From Nocardia sp. NBC_00565 (GTDB lineage Bacteria; Actinomycetota; Actinomycetes; Mycobacteriales; Mycobacteriaceae), in assembly GCF_036345915.1 (NCBI RefSeq), contig NZ_CP107785.1, forward strand, positions 7,564,001-7,628,000: 64,000 nucleotides of DNA. Reading direction: 5' to 3'. The notes under the pieces were generated by a model. The model saw only the letters and a program-made list of their open reading frames with translations. It searched no databases and was not told the DNA's origin. The position numbers and the translations under genes were made by a program. Below are positions 37,177 through 45,787 of this stretch, piece by piece; position 1 is the first letter of the stretch; each line of letters starts with the position of its first letter.

Positions 37177-39519
37177 TCACGGTTCAGCGCGCGACGCGCC
37201 GACCATCGCGACAGCCATAACCACAGGTTCGTTGCTGCGGTTGTGCCAGCGGTGCCGCGTACCGTTCTGGATATTCACGTCGCCGGCGTGCAGCGTCGTT
37301 TCGGCTCCGTCGTCGAGTTCGAGGACGATTTCCCCCGACAACACGATCTCCATATCGACGGTGTCGGTGGTATGCATGCCGGGATGGTCGAAATCGTTGG
37401 TTTCCAGCATCCCGGGCATCTTCTCCTGAAGGTCGCGCAGACCGGCTTCGATATCGATACCTTCGAGGTCTGCGTAGTTTTCGCCGGGCGGGATGGTCAG
37501 GAGAAAGAATCGGTATCCGCCGAGCGACGGGAAGAACGTCGTTTTGAGGCCGTTCGCGCCGGGACCAGGAAAACTGGGCGCCGCGTCCGCACGCCACAGT
37601 TCGTGGTAGCTGGTTTTGGACAATGCGACTGTCGTAGGTTCGACCAGTTGATCATCAACGAAAATCGCCTTGCCCTGATCGTCGTGACCGGTCACGACGC
37701 GGCGTACTTTCATGGGTTTCCTTTCCCCCCTCGGCGTCGGACTGTCTGATGCCAGTTGGACCATCGGGAAGCTACGGCGAATGGCTAGCCGGTGGATCTT
37801 CTCGCTGACGTTGCGAGGTAAGGCCATGTCGGTCAAGGTCACATATTTGGGTACCTTGAACGCCGGGAGCACGCTTCGCAGGTGATGGCGCAGTTCGTCC
37901 TCGGTGAGTGCCGAGCCCGGTTGCGGGTGGCACACCATAGCCAGCTCCTCGCCCATGGCGTCGTCGGGTACACCGAACACGGCGACCTCCTTGACGGATG
38001 GATGCCGGTAGGCGACGTTCTCGATCTCGATCGGGGAGATATTCTCCCCGCCACGGATGACGATTTCTTTGATCCGCCCGGTGATGTGCAGGAATCCGTC
38101 ATCGTCGTGACGGCCCAGATCACCGGTGCGAAGCCAGCCGTCGTAGGTGAACGCCTCGTGTGTGAGGTCGTCACGATGCCAATAGCCCGGCGTCACTGTG
38201 ACGCCACGCACTTGGACCTCACCCTCGTTACCGGAAGGAAGCGCCTTCTCGTCCGCGTCGACGACGCGCAGCTCAACGATCGGCGAGACGATACCGGCAG
38301 CCGTCGGCTGCAGATCGAACACCGGCCCGTTCATCGTCGCGCACACCGACGTAGTTTCGGTCATCCCATAGCCCGATGACCGGTTCGCGATACCGAGTTT
38401 ATCGCTGAGCAGATCCGGAAGATCGGCGGGAGTCGCCGCCCCAGCAGCTGCGACCCTCGAGAGTGAGGACATGTCATGGTCGCCGAGCTCGGAGTGGGTC
38501 AGTAGGTCCTTGAGGATGGCAGGGACGGTCGACAGCATCGTGATCTTCTCGGTTTCGATCACTCGCATCGCTGTTCGGGCATCCCATTTGCGCAATAGTG
38601 CGATCTTGTGGCCCACCGCGCAGGGCAGCAGGAATCCGCCGAAGAGCCCGGTCGCATGGAACAGCGGCACCGTGACCAGGTGTGCATCGACAGTCGCTCC
38701 CCCGCGCAGCTCGACGGAACCGCCGAGTTCAATACCCAGGAAGCCGACCAACATCATGTGCATCAACGCCTGACCGACGGCGACGTGCCGATATACGACC
38801 CCTTTGGGATGCCCTGTGCTGCCGGAGGTGTAGAGCAACAAGGCCATGTCCTGCGGGCCGTGTGATGGCGGAAGGTAATCGCGGCCTCGACCGGCCGCCA
38901 CAGCGTCGCGGATGGGCCGCAGGTCGAGATGGTCGGTGAGTCCCGTGTCGTCGCCGTCGACGTCGCTGAACAACACCGGAATATTGCATTCCGAGAGTGT
39001 GTCCGCGCCCAGTGTGGTGCGGGGCAAGTCGGCCGCGAATATCGTCGCATCAGAGTCGCGCAAGGTGAACTGCAACTCTTCGGCCGAACCCCAGCTGTTG
39101 ATCAGCACCGCCACGGCTCCAACGTGAACCGCGGCGGCGAAGGTGATGACCCAGTCCGAACAGTTACGCATCGCGATGGCGATCCGATCCCCCGGCTGCA
39201 CACCCATGTCGTGCTGCAGTGTGGCGGCCAGTGAGTCGACGTCGGCGAAGAACTGTTCGAACGTCCACCGGTGGTCGCCGAAAACCAGAAAGTCCGCGGC
39301 GGCGTGACCGCGACCGGACTGGAGAATGTCGAGCACGGTCGGCGCCGCATTGGTGAATACGTGCTGGCGCACGCCGCCACCCATATCACGCTCCGTGACT
39401 TCGAACATCTCGCCGGGACCAGTGAGGCGTCGGACCGTCTCGTGCACGACCTCGGCAGTAAGCCCCTTCGACTGGCCGTGGCTAGGCGATTCCGACACGT
39501 TCGCACCGACAGTCTTCAT
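37177..39519 (-). CDS. Acyl-CoA synthetase joined in frame to a cupin-domain protein
   Basis: The frame encodes a class I adenylate-forming CoA ligase of about 600 residues: P-loop YTSGSTGHPKG (about 230-240 from this start), GYGMTETT, WLRTGDLGRHDDDGFLHITGRIKE. It runs without a stop into a 178-residue cupin (HPGMHTTDTVDMEIVLSGE, GTRHRWHNR). The ligase would activate a carboxylated substrate; the cupin family is of unknown role. The junction contains six Gs (minus strand; 37725-37730) followed by AAAGGAAACCC and an ATG at 37713, a good start site for a separate cupin. With five Gs the ligase would end on a TGA overlapping that ATG. Either a real fusion, slippage, or a base error. Start ATG 39519 has GGAG upstream. 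Confidence 0.85.
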   Translation of the reverse strand: MKTVGANVSESPSHGQSKGLTAEVVHETVRRLTGPGEMFEVTERDMGGGVRQHVFTNAAPTVLDILQSGRGHAAADFLVFGDHRWTFEQFFADVDSLAATLQHDMGVQPGDRIAIAMRNCSDWVITFAAAVHVGAVAVLINSWGSAEELQFTLRDSDATIFAADLPRTTLGADTLSECNIPVLFSDVDGDDTGLTDHLDLRPIRDAVAAGRGRDYLPPSHGPQDMALLLYTSGSTGHPKGVVYRHVAVGQALMHMMLVGFLGIELGGSVELRGGATVDAHLVTVPLFHATGLFGGFLLPCAVGHKIALLRKWDARTAMRVIETEKITMLSTVPAILKDLLTHSELGDHDMSSLSRVAAAGAATPADLPDLLSDKLGIANRSSGYGMTETTSVCATMNGPVFDLQPTAAGIVSPIVELRVVDADEKALPSGNEGEVQVRGVTVTPGYWHRDDLTHEAFTYDGWLRTGDLGRHDDDGFLHITGRIKEIVIRGGENISPIEIENVAYRHPSVKEVAVFGVPDDAMGEELAMVCHPQPGSALTEDELRHHLRSVLPAFKVPKYVTLTDMALPRNVSEKIHRLAIRRSFPMVQLASDSPTPRGERKPMKVRRVVTGHDDQGKAIFVDDQLVEPTTVALSKTSYHELWRADAAPSFPGPGANGLKTTFFPSLGGYRFFLLTIPPGENYADLEGIDIEAGLRDLQEKMPGMLETNDFDHPGMHTTDTVDMEIVLSGEIVLELDDGAETTLHAGDVNIQNGTRHRWHNRSNEPVVMAVAMVGASRAEP
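37725..37730 (-). other. Poly-G run at the ligase/cupin junction
   Basis: Six consecutive G on the coding (minus) strand, followed by AAAGG. Loss of one G shifts the ligase frame onto TGA within ATGA at the cupin start. It is a possible slippage or sequencing-error site. Confidence 0.6.
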
Positions 39520-39643
39520 GCGTTGAACTCCTTCACGGTGTACGCCCACACAAGCGCCGACCTTGGCCCGAGGCGCCGATCTCGTCGTGAGCGGTCTGGG
39601 CGCAGGCCTGGGCAGTCGGTTCCTTGATGCGGCCTATCACCAC

Positions 39644-39664
39644 GATAAAACTACATCGTTTTTC
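39644..39664 (-). promoter_or_regulatory. 21-bp island motif, site 5
   Basis: On the minus strand GAAAAACGATGTAGTTTTAT plus C, oriented toward the ligase/cupin gene and 125 bases before its ATG. It also forms AAAAC-N6-GTTTT, an imperfect palindrome. Confidence 0.5.
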
Positions 39665-39786
39665 TACCACGACGTGGCCTGGATCACAAGACCCCACCTC
39701 CGATTGCGCGGCCGATCACGATGCGCCAGCCGACCGATCCACGCGGGCCGCTACCTACCCGAACATGGGCGGTGCGGTCCCGGTTA

Positions 39787-39807
39787 GAACAACATCGTCA
39801 CCTTAGA
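39787..39807 (+). promoter_or_regulatory. 21-bp island motif, site 2
   Basis: GAACAACATCGTCACCTTAG plus A, ending 12 bases before the TetR GTG at 39820. It matches site 1 at 16 of 21 positions. Its place next to the start suggests autorepression. Confidence 0.55.
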
Positions 39808-39819
39808 TATATTCAGCCA

Positions 39820-40458
39820 GTGGCCAAGCCGCTGATTCCAGTCGAGGTGATCTACTCGCACGCCTTGGAGCTGCTCGACGCCGAGGGGGAACAGGCCCTC
39901 AACGTGCGCCGAGTCGCCGCAGACCTGAAGTGCTCCACACGGACGCTCTACCAGCAGGTAGGCAACCGAGAGCAGCTGATCCGCGCACTGGTCGCTCGTC
40001 ACTTTTCCCAACTGAAGCTGGAATTCCACGACTGCGGCGCGTGGGAATCGACGGCCCGGCAGTGGTGTCTCGCCCTGCATGCGGCACTGCTGGCGCATCC
40101 ATATTTGACCGAGTTGATGACCTTTGACGACCGCAGTGCCGTCGCTTCCTACGTCAAGGACCTGTTGACGTCGCTCATGGAATCGGGCATCGCCCGCGGG
40201 CTCGCTACGGAATGTTGCCGTTCACTGGCAAACACCACGATCAACCACGCCATCACCGAGGTGCAGGCGCTGCGGCAGCCGCCACAATCCCGCGAAAACA
40301 GCTCGGGCACGCCAGCAGGCGAGGAATCCTTCCGACGCACGATTCAGTGGATCATCGCAGGCGTCCGCCAAGAGGCACTGACAGCGGCGAGCAGCGACCC
40401 ACCCGCTAGCCGCGATTTCGGCGCAGATGCGCACCACGGAGATGGCTTGCACCTTTAG
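39820..40458 (+). CDS. TetR-family regulator, probable controller of the 21-bp motif
   Basis: This is a 212-residue TetR protein. The N-terminal helix-turn-helix ([45 protein letters not shown]) is complete; the C-terminal domain is divergent. The GTG at 39820 is the natural start; the frame upstream is open but non-coding. It is divergent from the ligase/cupin gene and followed directly by the racemase gene, with copies of the same 21-bp motif in front of all three. Ligand may be an acyl-CoA (inference). Confidence 0.85.
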   Translation: MAKPLIPVEVIYSHALELLDAEGEQALNVRRVAADLKCSTRTLYQQVGNREQLIRALVARHFSQLKLEFHDCGAWESTARQWCLALHAALLAHPYLTELMTFDDRSAVASYVKDLLTSLMESGIARGLATECCRSLANTTINHAITEVQALRQPPQSRENSSGTPAGEESFRRTIQWIIAGVRQEALTAASSDPPASRDFGADAHHGDGLHL

Positions 40459-40478
40459 AAAAATTATGTTTTCTTAAG
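40458..40478 (+). promoter_or_regulatory. 21-bp island motif, site 3
   Basis: GAAAAATTATGTTTTCTTAA plus G, overlapping the tetR stop codon and ending three bases before the racemase ATG. There is no Shine-Dalgarno in between, so the racemase mRNA may be leaderless with a promoter inside this element. Confidence 0.55.
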
Positions 40479-40481
40479 ACG

Positions 40482-41564
40482 ATGAATGGTCCTCTCGCTG
40501 GGGTGCGGGTTATCGAATTCGCGGGCGTGGGTCCCGCCCCACACGCAGCCATGATCCTTGCGGATCTGGGTGCCGATGTCGTGCGAATCCAACGGTCCGA
40601 CATGTTGCCTCTCGCGGGGCACGCCGCCGACGGGGTGCTGCGCGGACGCCCCGTCGTGGAGGCCGACCTGAAAGATCCCGACGACAAAGCGGCTGTCATG
40701 CGACTCGTCGAACGTGCCGATGTGCTGATCGAAGGCTTTCGTCCCGGTGTGATGGAACGTTTAGGGTTCGGCCCCGACACGCTCGAGCCGATCAACCCTC
40801 AGTTGATCTACGCACGGATGACGGGATGGGGGCAGAGCGGGCCGAGGGCGCCACGAGCCGGACACGATATCAACTACTTATCCGTGACCGGCTTCCTACA
40901 TGCGATCGGGCGGCGGGACGACCGGCCTGTCCCCCCGCTCAATCTGGTCGGCGACTTCGGTGGCGGATCGATGTTCCTCGTTGTCGGGGTCCTCGCCGCG
41001 ATCATCGAACGCCGGACATCGGGTCGAGGTCAAGTTGTCGATGCCGCCATCGTGGATGGTGTTTCTGTTCTGGGACAGATGATCTGGGCGTTTCGGGGGC
41101 TCGGACTGTGGAGCGACGAGCGCGGCACCAATGCGCTCGACACGGGTGCGCCGTATTACGACACCTATGAGACCGCGGATGGCAAGTACATCGCCGTGGG
41201 CGCTATCGAGCCGCAGTTCTACGCGGAGTTGCTCGCTGGTCTGCAATTGTCCGATGTCGACCTGCCCGATCGCGACGACGTCTCGCAGTGGAGTTCACTG
41301 AAAGCGACGTTCACAGAGGTGTTCAGGACCCGCACCCGCGATGCCTGGGCGGCCGTGTTCGAAGGCACAGACGCGTGCGCGACGCCAGTGTTGACGTTTG
41401 CCGAGGCCGCAACGGATCCACACATGACCGCTCGAGGCACCCTGGTCGCTCTCGACAATGTCGTGCAAGCCGCAGTGGCACCCCGCTTCTCACGCACAAC
41501 GCCCGGCACACCTGACACACCGGTTCACACGGCCAGTAACCCCAGCGACCTATGGACGACCTGA
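40482..41564 (+). CDS. mcr: Alpha-methylacyl-CoA racemase (family III CoA-transferase fold)
   Basis: This 360-residue protein aligns with the MCR/AMACR group and not with true CoA transferases. It has GHDINY with His128 and VGDFGGGS with Asp158, the acid-base pair that interconverts 2R and 2S methyl-acyl-CoA. This step is needed before beta-oxidation of methyl-branched chains such as steroid side chains or pristane. The ATG at 40482 starts right after the motif site 3. Confidence 0.88.
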   Translation: MNGPLAGVRVIEFAGVGPAPHAAMILADLGADVVRIQRSDMLPLAGHAADGVLRGRPVVEADLKDPDDKAAVMRLVERADVLIEGFRPGVMERLGFGPDTLEPINPQLIYARMTGWGQSGPRAPRAGHDINYLSVTGFLHAIGRRDDRPVPPLNLVGDFGGGSMFLVVGVLAAIIERRTSGRGQVVDAAIVDGVSVLGQMIWAFRGLGLWSDERGTNALDTGAPYYDTYETADGKYIAVGAIEPQFYAELLAGLQLSDVDLPDRDDVSQWSSLKATFTEVFRTRTRDAWAAVFEGTDACATPVLTFAEAATDPHMTARGTLVALDNVVQAAVAPRFSRTTPGTPDTPVHTASNPSDLWTT

Positions 41565-41633
41565 CATATCCACCAGTCGTCCGCTTCGGCGACGACCTTG
41601 CTTCAACACCTCTCGAACGTTAACCTCATTTTT

Positions 41634-41654
41634 GGAAAACAAGGTTTTTTTAAA
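41634..41654 (+). promoter_or_regulatory. 21-bp island motif, site 4
   Basis: GGAAAACAAGGTTTTTTTAA plus A, 29 bases before the acyl-CoA dehydrogenase ATG at 41684. It sits in an unusually AT-rich patch. Confidence 0.55.
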
Positions 41655-41683
41655 CGGTGCTACTGAAGGAAGGTTCGGGACTC

Positions 41684-42973
41684 ATGGCGTGGGACTTCTC
41701 TGACGACACCGAATTTCGGCCAACTCTCGACTGGATTCGCGAGTTCGTCGCGCACGAACTCATACCGCTCGAACCATTGGCTGACGAGGTCGGCGAGACC
41801 GAGTGGCAGCAGATACTCGAGCCGTTGAAACAACGTGTCCGCGACCGCGGGTTGTGGGGGTGTCATCTGGAGAAGGCACTGGGTGGACAGGGATTCGGCC
41901 AGTTGCGCCTGGCTCAGATGAATCTGATCACCGGACGGTGCCCGTTCGGACAGGAAGTGTTCGGAAACATGGCGCCGGACTCGGGCAACGCGGAATTGCT
42001 CGCAGGTGGTGCGACCGACAGTCAAAAGGATCGCTGGTTATGGCCGAACCTTCGCGGCGAGATCCGCAGCGCTTTTGCGATCACCGAACCGTGGGTGGCC
42101 GGCACCGACCCGACGCAGATCGAATCAACGGCCGAACTCGACGGCGACGAGTGGGTCCTCAACGGGCGCAAGTGGATGATCACCAACGCCTCCAGTGCCG
42201 ACTTCATCATCTTCATGATGGTGACCGACCCGTCGGCGCCGCCGCATCGCCGCTGCTCGATGTTCGTCGTGGAGCGAGGCACTGCCGGGATGGATATCTT
42301 CCGTGACATCCCCTCCATGCACAGCCCGTCCGTCGAATACGGCCGCCGCGGCAACCACGCCGAGATCATTCTGAACAACGTTCGTGTTCCCGGCGAGAAC
42401 CTCATCGGTGAGCCCGGTGGCGGCTTCGTCTTATCCCAGGTCCGGCTGGGCCCAGGGCGGCTTCACCATGCAACCCGGTGGTTGGGAGAAGCAGAACGAG
42501 CCTTCGATATGTTGTGTGAACGCACCGTATCGCGGACTTCGTTCGGCAAATCCTATGCCCGACACCAGATGGTGCAGCAGTATGTCGCCGACTCCCGAAT
42601 CGAGATCGACGCCGCGAAGCTGTTGACGCTGCGAGCGGCTTGGAAGTTCGACGCCGAGGGCGGCCAGGCAGCCCGCAGTGACATCGCCATGGTGAAGGTC
42701 TACAACGCCAAAGTGGTGTTCGATGTCGTCGACCGGGCCCTGCAGGTACACGGATCTCTCGGGTACAGCTCGGATCTACCACTGGAGTCAATGTTCCGCA
42801 TCGCCCGTATGGCCTCAATGGTCGACGGAGCGAACGAAGTACACAAGGTCACCATCGCCCGATCCGAACTGCAGCGATACCACGCCGTAGACGGCTGGCC
42901 GTCCGAACACATCCCTACCCGCCTGCACTTGGCACGCCAGAGATTCGGTCACCTACTAGAGGCCACGGCATGA
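41684..42973 (+). CDS. Acyl-CoA dehydrogenase
   Basis: This is a 429-residue flavoprotein of the acyl-CoA dehydrogenase family: FAITEPWVAGTDPT (FAD/substrate loop), a C-terminal helical bundle with QVHGSLGYSSDLPLE, the conserved FAD-binding segment, and a final RMASMVDGANEVH. It catalyses the first oxidation of beta-oxidation. The start MAWDFSDDTEF (ATG 41684) is the family N-terminus; GTG 41657 is also in frame. Its stop overlaps the next gene's ATG. Confidence 0.9.
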   Translation: MAWDFSDDTEFRPTLDWIREFVAHELIPLEPLADEVGETEWQQILEPLKQRVRDRGLWGCHLEKALGGQGFGQLRLAQMNLITGRCPFGQEVFGNMAPDSGNAELLAGGATDSQKDRWLWPNLRGEIRSAFAITEPWVAGTDPTQIESTAELDGDEWVLNGRKWMITNASSADFIIFMMVTDPSAPPHRRCSMFVVERGTAGMDIFRDIPSMHSPSVEYGRRGNHAEIILNNVRVPGENLIGEPGGGFVLSQVRLGPGRLHHATRWLGEAERAFDMLCERTVSRTSFGKSYARHQMVQQYVADSRIEIDAAKLLTLRAAWKFDAEGGQAARSDIAMVKVYNAKVVFDVVDRALQVHGSLGYSSDLPLESMFRIARMASMVDGANEVHKVTIARSELQRYHAVDGWPSEHIPTRLHLARQRFGHLLEATA

Positions 42974-44067
42974 GCGAGTCAGGGCCGGAGGCGGAACCAC
43001 GCAGGCCCTCGCTCATGCCCAATGGATACGGCATGAGTACGGACGTCACGGGCCCGGACTTCGACGTCGCAGCCTTCGACGCCTGGCTCGCCGAGTACAC
43101 CGGCCAGCCAGGCGATCTACTGATCAGCCCAATGAAGGGTGGCGGATCGTGTGAGTTGTTCAAGATGACCCGACACGGGCGCAGTTGGGTCATCAGACGT
43201 GCCCCTGTCGACGCGGTGTCCGAAACAGCACACGACGTCGTCCGCGAGTACAAGATCTACAAAGCCCTCCAACACAGCGACGTGCCGGTGCCCGAATTGT
43301 TGGCAGTCAGCGACGACCCCACCCTCGTCGGCGGTCCCTTCTTCATCATGGAGTTCATCGACGGAACTACCATCCGAAACGCGCTGCCCGACAGCTACCT
43401 TCACGCTCCGCAGCAGCAGCACCGGATAGGTGACCAGCTCATCGATGCGCTGGCCGCTCTGCACGATTTCGAGTGGAAGGACAGCGCGCTGCTCGAGCTG
43501 GCAAATCCACACAGATTCCTCGATCGTCAGGTGGATCGTTGGCTGCGCCAATTGGCGACCTATCGTTGTCGCGACCTGACCGGCGTCGATGACGTCGCCG
43601 ACTGGCTGCAACGAAACATGCCCCGAAGCCATGACCTCACGCTGATGCACGGCGACTACAAACTGGACAACGTGGTGTTCAGCAACGATGTCCCGCCAAC
43701 CATCCTGAGCGTGCTGGACTTCGAGATGACCACCATCGGAGATCCCCTCATCGATCTTGCCTGGGCCATGATCTTCTGGCCCGAAGAGGGCAACACACTG
43801 GCGTTCGTGCCCCCAGGCCAACCCGGCGGCATGGACCACAACTACTGCCAAACCCCGCTGCAACTGGTTTCACGATACGCGGACAGGACCTCGCGCGACC
43901 TGTCGAACCTCGACTGGTACAACGCGTTCAGCGCGTGGAAGCTCGCGATCGTCCTCGAAGCGTCTTACGCCAAGCACCTGAGCGGACGGTCGAAGAACCC
44001 CTTGCACGAGCACTTCGGGACCGTCGTCGATCAACTCCTGATCAGAGCCCGCAGATACGCGTCATAG
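42970..44067 (+). CDS. APH-like phosphotransferase family protein
   Basis: This 365-residue kinase-like protein has LMHGDYKLDN (Brenner motif, HGD at 227-229) and VLDFEM (metal-binding Asp250). This family (related to ACAD10/11 N-terminal domains) phosphorylates hydroxyacyl-CoA and commonly pairs with acyl-CoA dehydrogenases. The 4-base ATGA overlap supports coupled translation. A later ATG (MSTDVTG, 43033) is possible. Confidence 0.85.
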   Translation: MSESGPEAEPRRPSLMPNGYGMSTDVTGPDFDVAAFDAWLAEYTGQPGDLLISPMKGGGSCELFKMTRHGRSWVIRRAPVDAVSETAHDVVREYKIYKALQHSDVPVPELLAVSDDPTLVGGPFFIMEFIDGTTIRNALPDSYLHAPQQQHRIGDQLIDALAALHDFEWKDSALLELANPHRFLDRQVDRWLRQLATYRCRDLTGVDDVADWLQRNMPRSHDLTLMHGDYKLDNVVFSNDVPPTILSVLDFEMTTIGDPLIDLAWAMIFWPEEGNTLAFVPPGQPGGMDHNYCQTPLQLVSRYADRTSRDLSNLDWYNAFSAWKLAIVLEASYAKHLSGRSKNPLHEHFGTVVDQLLIRARRYAS

Positions 44068-44142
44068 GATGCCGAACGCGTCCCTCGACCGCTACAAAGA
44101 GGGTTGATCACGGCCAAGGCAAATCAACATTCCGGAGGCTTC

Positions 44143-44811
44143 ATGGACCTCTACGACGTGATGCGGACCACCTTCGCGGTGCGTGAATTCACCGACGACC
44201 CGCTTCCCGATCCGGTTCTCTACCGCATCCTCGACAACGCCCGATTCGCGCCCAGTGGCGGCAACAGACAAGGGGCGCACATCATCACAGTGCGAGATAC
44301 CGCACTGCGCCAACGACTCGCAGAGCTCACCGTTCCGGGCGCACGACGATACCTCGCCCAGGCAAGCGCGGGCGAAAGCCCATGGAACCCCATCGAACCG
44401 AGCGCCGTGCCCGCTGAGACGATCGCGGAGACCGCGGTACCCGACCAATTCACCGAGCCACTACTGCGGGCACCGGTCGTACTCGTCATCACCCTCGACC
44501 TGACCCGCGTGGCCGCCATGGACCAGCATCTGGACCGAGTCGGCGTGGTCAGTGGAGCCTCGGTCTACCCGCTGGTGTGGAATATCTTGTCGGCCAGCCG
44601 AAATGAAGGCTACGGCGGCACCCTCACCACCATGGCCGTCCCCGAAGAGGCAGCGATCCGCGATCTGCTGTGCATCCCCGAAAACCACGCGGTCGCCGCA
44701 ATCCTCCCCCTAGGTAAACCCATACGGCAGCTGAGCAAACTCCGCCGCCGACCCGTCGAGGAATTCACTACCATGGACCGGTTCGACGGCCCACCATTTC
44801 ACCCCCAGTGA
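44143..44811 (+). CDS. Nitroreductase-family FMN oxidoreductase
   Basis: This 222-residue protein has RTTFAVREFTDDPLPD and NARFAPSGGNRQGAHI, the FMN-binding start of nitroreductase-fold proteins, and a C-terminal GKPIRQLSKLRRRPVEEF. The ATG at 44143 has GGAGG four bases before it. It is the last intact gene of the island's right end and the only flavin reductase in it; its role in the pathway is unknown. Confidence 0.82.
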   Translation: MDLYDVMRTTFAVREFTDDPLPDPVLYRILDNARFAPSGGNRQGAHIITVRDTALRQRLAELTVPGARRYLAQASAGESPWNPIEPSAVPAETIAETAVPDQFTEPLLRAPVVLVITLDLTRVAAMDQHLDRVGVVSGASVYPLVWNILSASRNEGYGGTLTTMAVPEEAAIRDLLCIPENHAVAAILPLGKPIRQLSKLRRRPVEEFTTMDRFDGPPFHPQ

Positions 44812-45197
44812 CGCCGGTGTAGTGGGTCGGGCCGAGCACGGGGTGTCGCCGCAAGGCCATGCGACCCCTCCAGACACATTGGAGGCCGAACTACCTTCCT
44901 GAACACTGGACAGCACCGCTGTCCGAGGACCGCGGACACGCCGCGCCCGATCGAGACGACACGCCGAGGATTTCAAGCTTCTCGCAACCGTGGTTGCCAG
45001 TTGTTCCCTCACACATCCCCGGCATGGATGGACTCACTGATGGCCTGGCCATACTTCCCCAAGAATCCCCCACAGGGACTATGAGGCAACAGCGACCACG
45101 GCGAGGCAGCCACTGAGCCCACCGGCCACCAAGACGGCTACGCCCCGATCCCCGCTGGTAAACGCGCATCTCCCAACCTCGATCGAGGTGTAAGGAC
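44812..45197. other. Gap with no supported gene
   Basis: This is the sequence between the nitroreductase gene and the right-hand repeat. No frame resembles a protein family, and no integrase or transposase remnant could be recognised. It probably consists of decayed coding DNA. Confidence 0.45.
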
Positions 45198-45272
45198 ATG
45201 GCGCTCACCCTGATTCGTGCGGAATACCACTGCTTCCACATTGACGAAGACCGGTTGCATGAGCTGGGATAG
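45198..45272 (+). pseudogene. Displaced 3' end of the Rv3836-like metallopeptidase gene
   Basis: The frame reads MALTLIRAEYHCFH and then [10 protein letters not shown] before TAG. It aligns codon for codon with the end of the gene at 15240-15316 ([14 protein letters not shown] then the same [10 protein letters not shown]). The HExxH zinc motif is lost here, while 29 bases are identical. It is interpreted as the far-end copy of an integration target. Confidence 0.65.
45240..45268 (+). repeat. Right 29-bp direct repeat of the island (attR candidate)
   Basis: This is an exact match to 15278-15306. The bases following it (GGGCTAGTCTTGACCA) also resemble the left copy (GGGCTGACTCTGAACCA). Confidence 0.7.
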
Positions 45273-45430
45273 GGCTAGTCTTGACCAAGCTGTGTGGGTC
45301 CGGATACGGCTGAAAGACCGGGAAAGAAATTTGGGGATTCGATGGAACCGATTGCGTGGCTGTCGCGTCCTATCACTCGTAGGGGGAATTCTCGTGGTTC
45401 CGCCCAGTTGCCACTAGAAGGAGTCGAGTC

Positions 45431-45742
45431 ATGGTTGGCCACATACTGATCTCACCCGAAGCTATTCTGCTCGCCGCAGCCGAGCTGGATCTGGTCGCCG
45501 AGCGGTTGGCCGGAGTCGCCGCGATCACCGCACCGGCCACGCACGTGCTGCCCTCGGGTGTCGAAGAGGTCTCACTGCTGTCCGCCAGCCACTTCAACCA
45601 AGGCGCGATGACCCACGACCACTCCATCGCCCAGGGCATCCTCGAACTCCATCATGCCGCTGCGACGCTGCGGATGCAGCTGGCCGAGCACTTGGCCGGG
45701 GACGTAGTGCGAGCCACCGGTATCAACGCCATCCAGGTCTAA
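45431..45742 (+). CDS. PE-domain protein
   Basis: This is a 103-residue helical-hairpin protein with MVGHILISPEAILLAAAELD at the start and an HHAAATLRMQLAEHL second helix, typical of nocardial PE-domain proteins of type VII secretion. I see no YxxxD/E export motif at its C-terminus, so export would depend on the PPE partner. An AAGGAG lies seven bases before ATG 45431. It is first of a PE-PPE-EspG trio. Confidence 0.8.
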   Translation: MVGHILISPEAILLAAAELDLVAERLAGVAAITAPATHVLPSGVEEVSLLSASHFNQGAMTHDHSIAQGILELHHAAATLRMQLAEHLAGDVVRATGINAIQV

Positions 45743-45787
45743 CCCGGACAACAGACAACAACCACTTACTTCAGGGGAGAAACGAAC

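Noticed and set aside
44812..45239. Possible integrase or transposase remnant next to the right repeat
   Set aside because: No catalytic motif or family similarity could be found in any frame.
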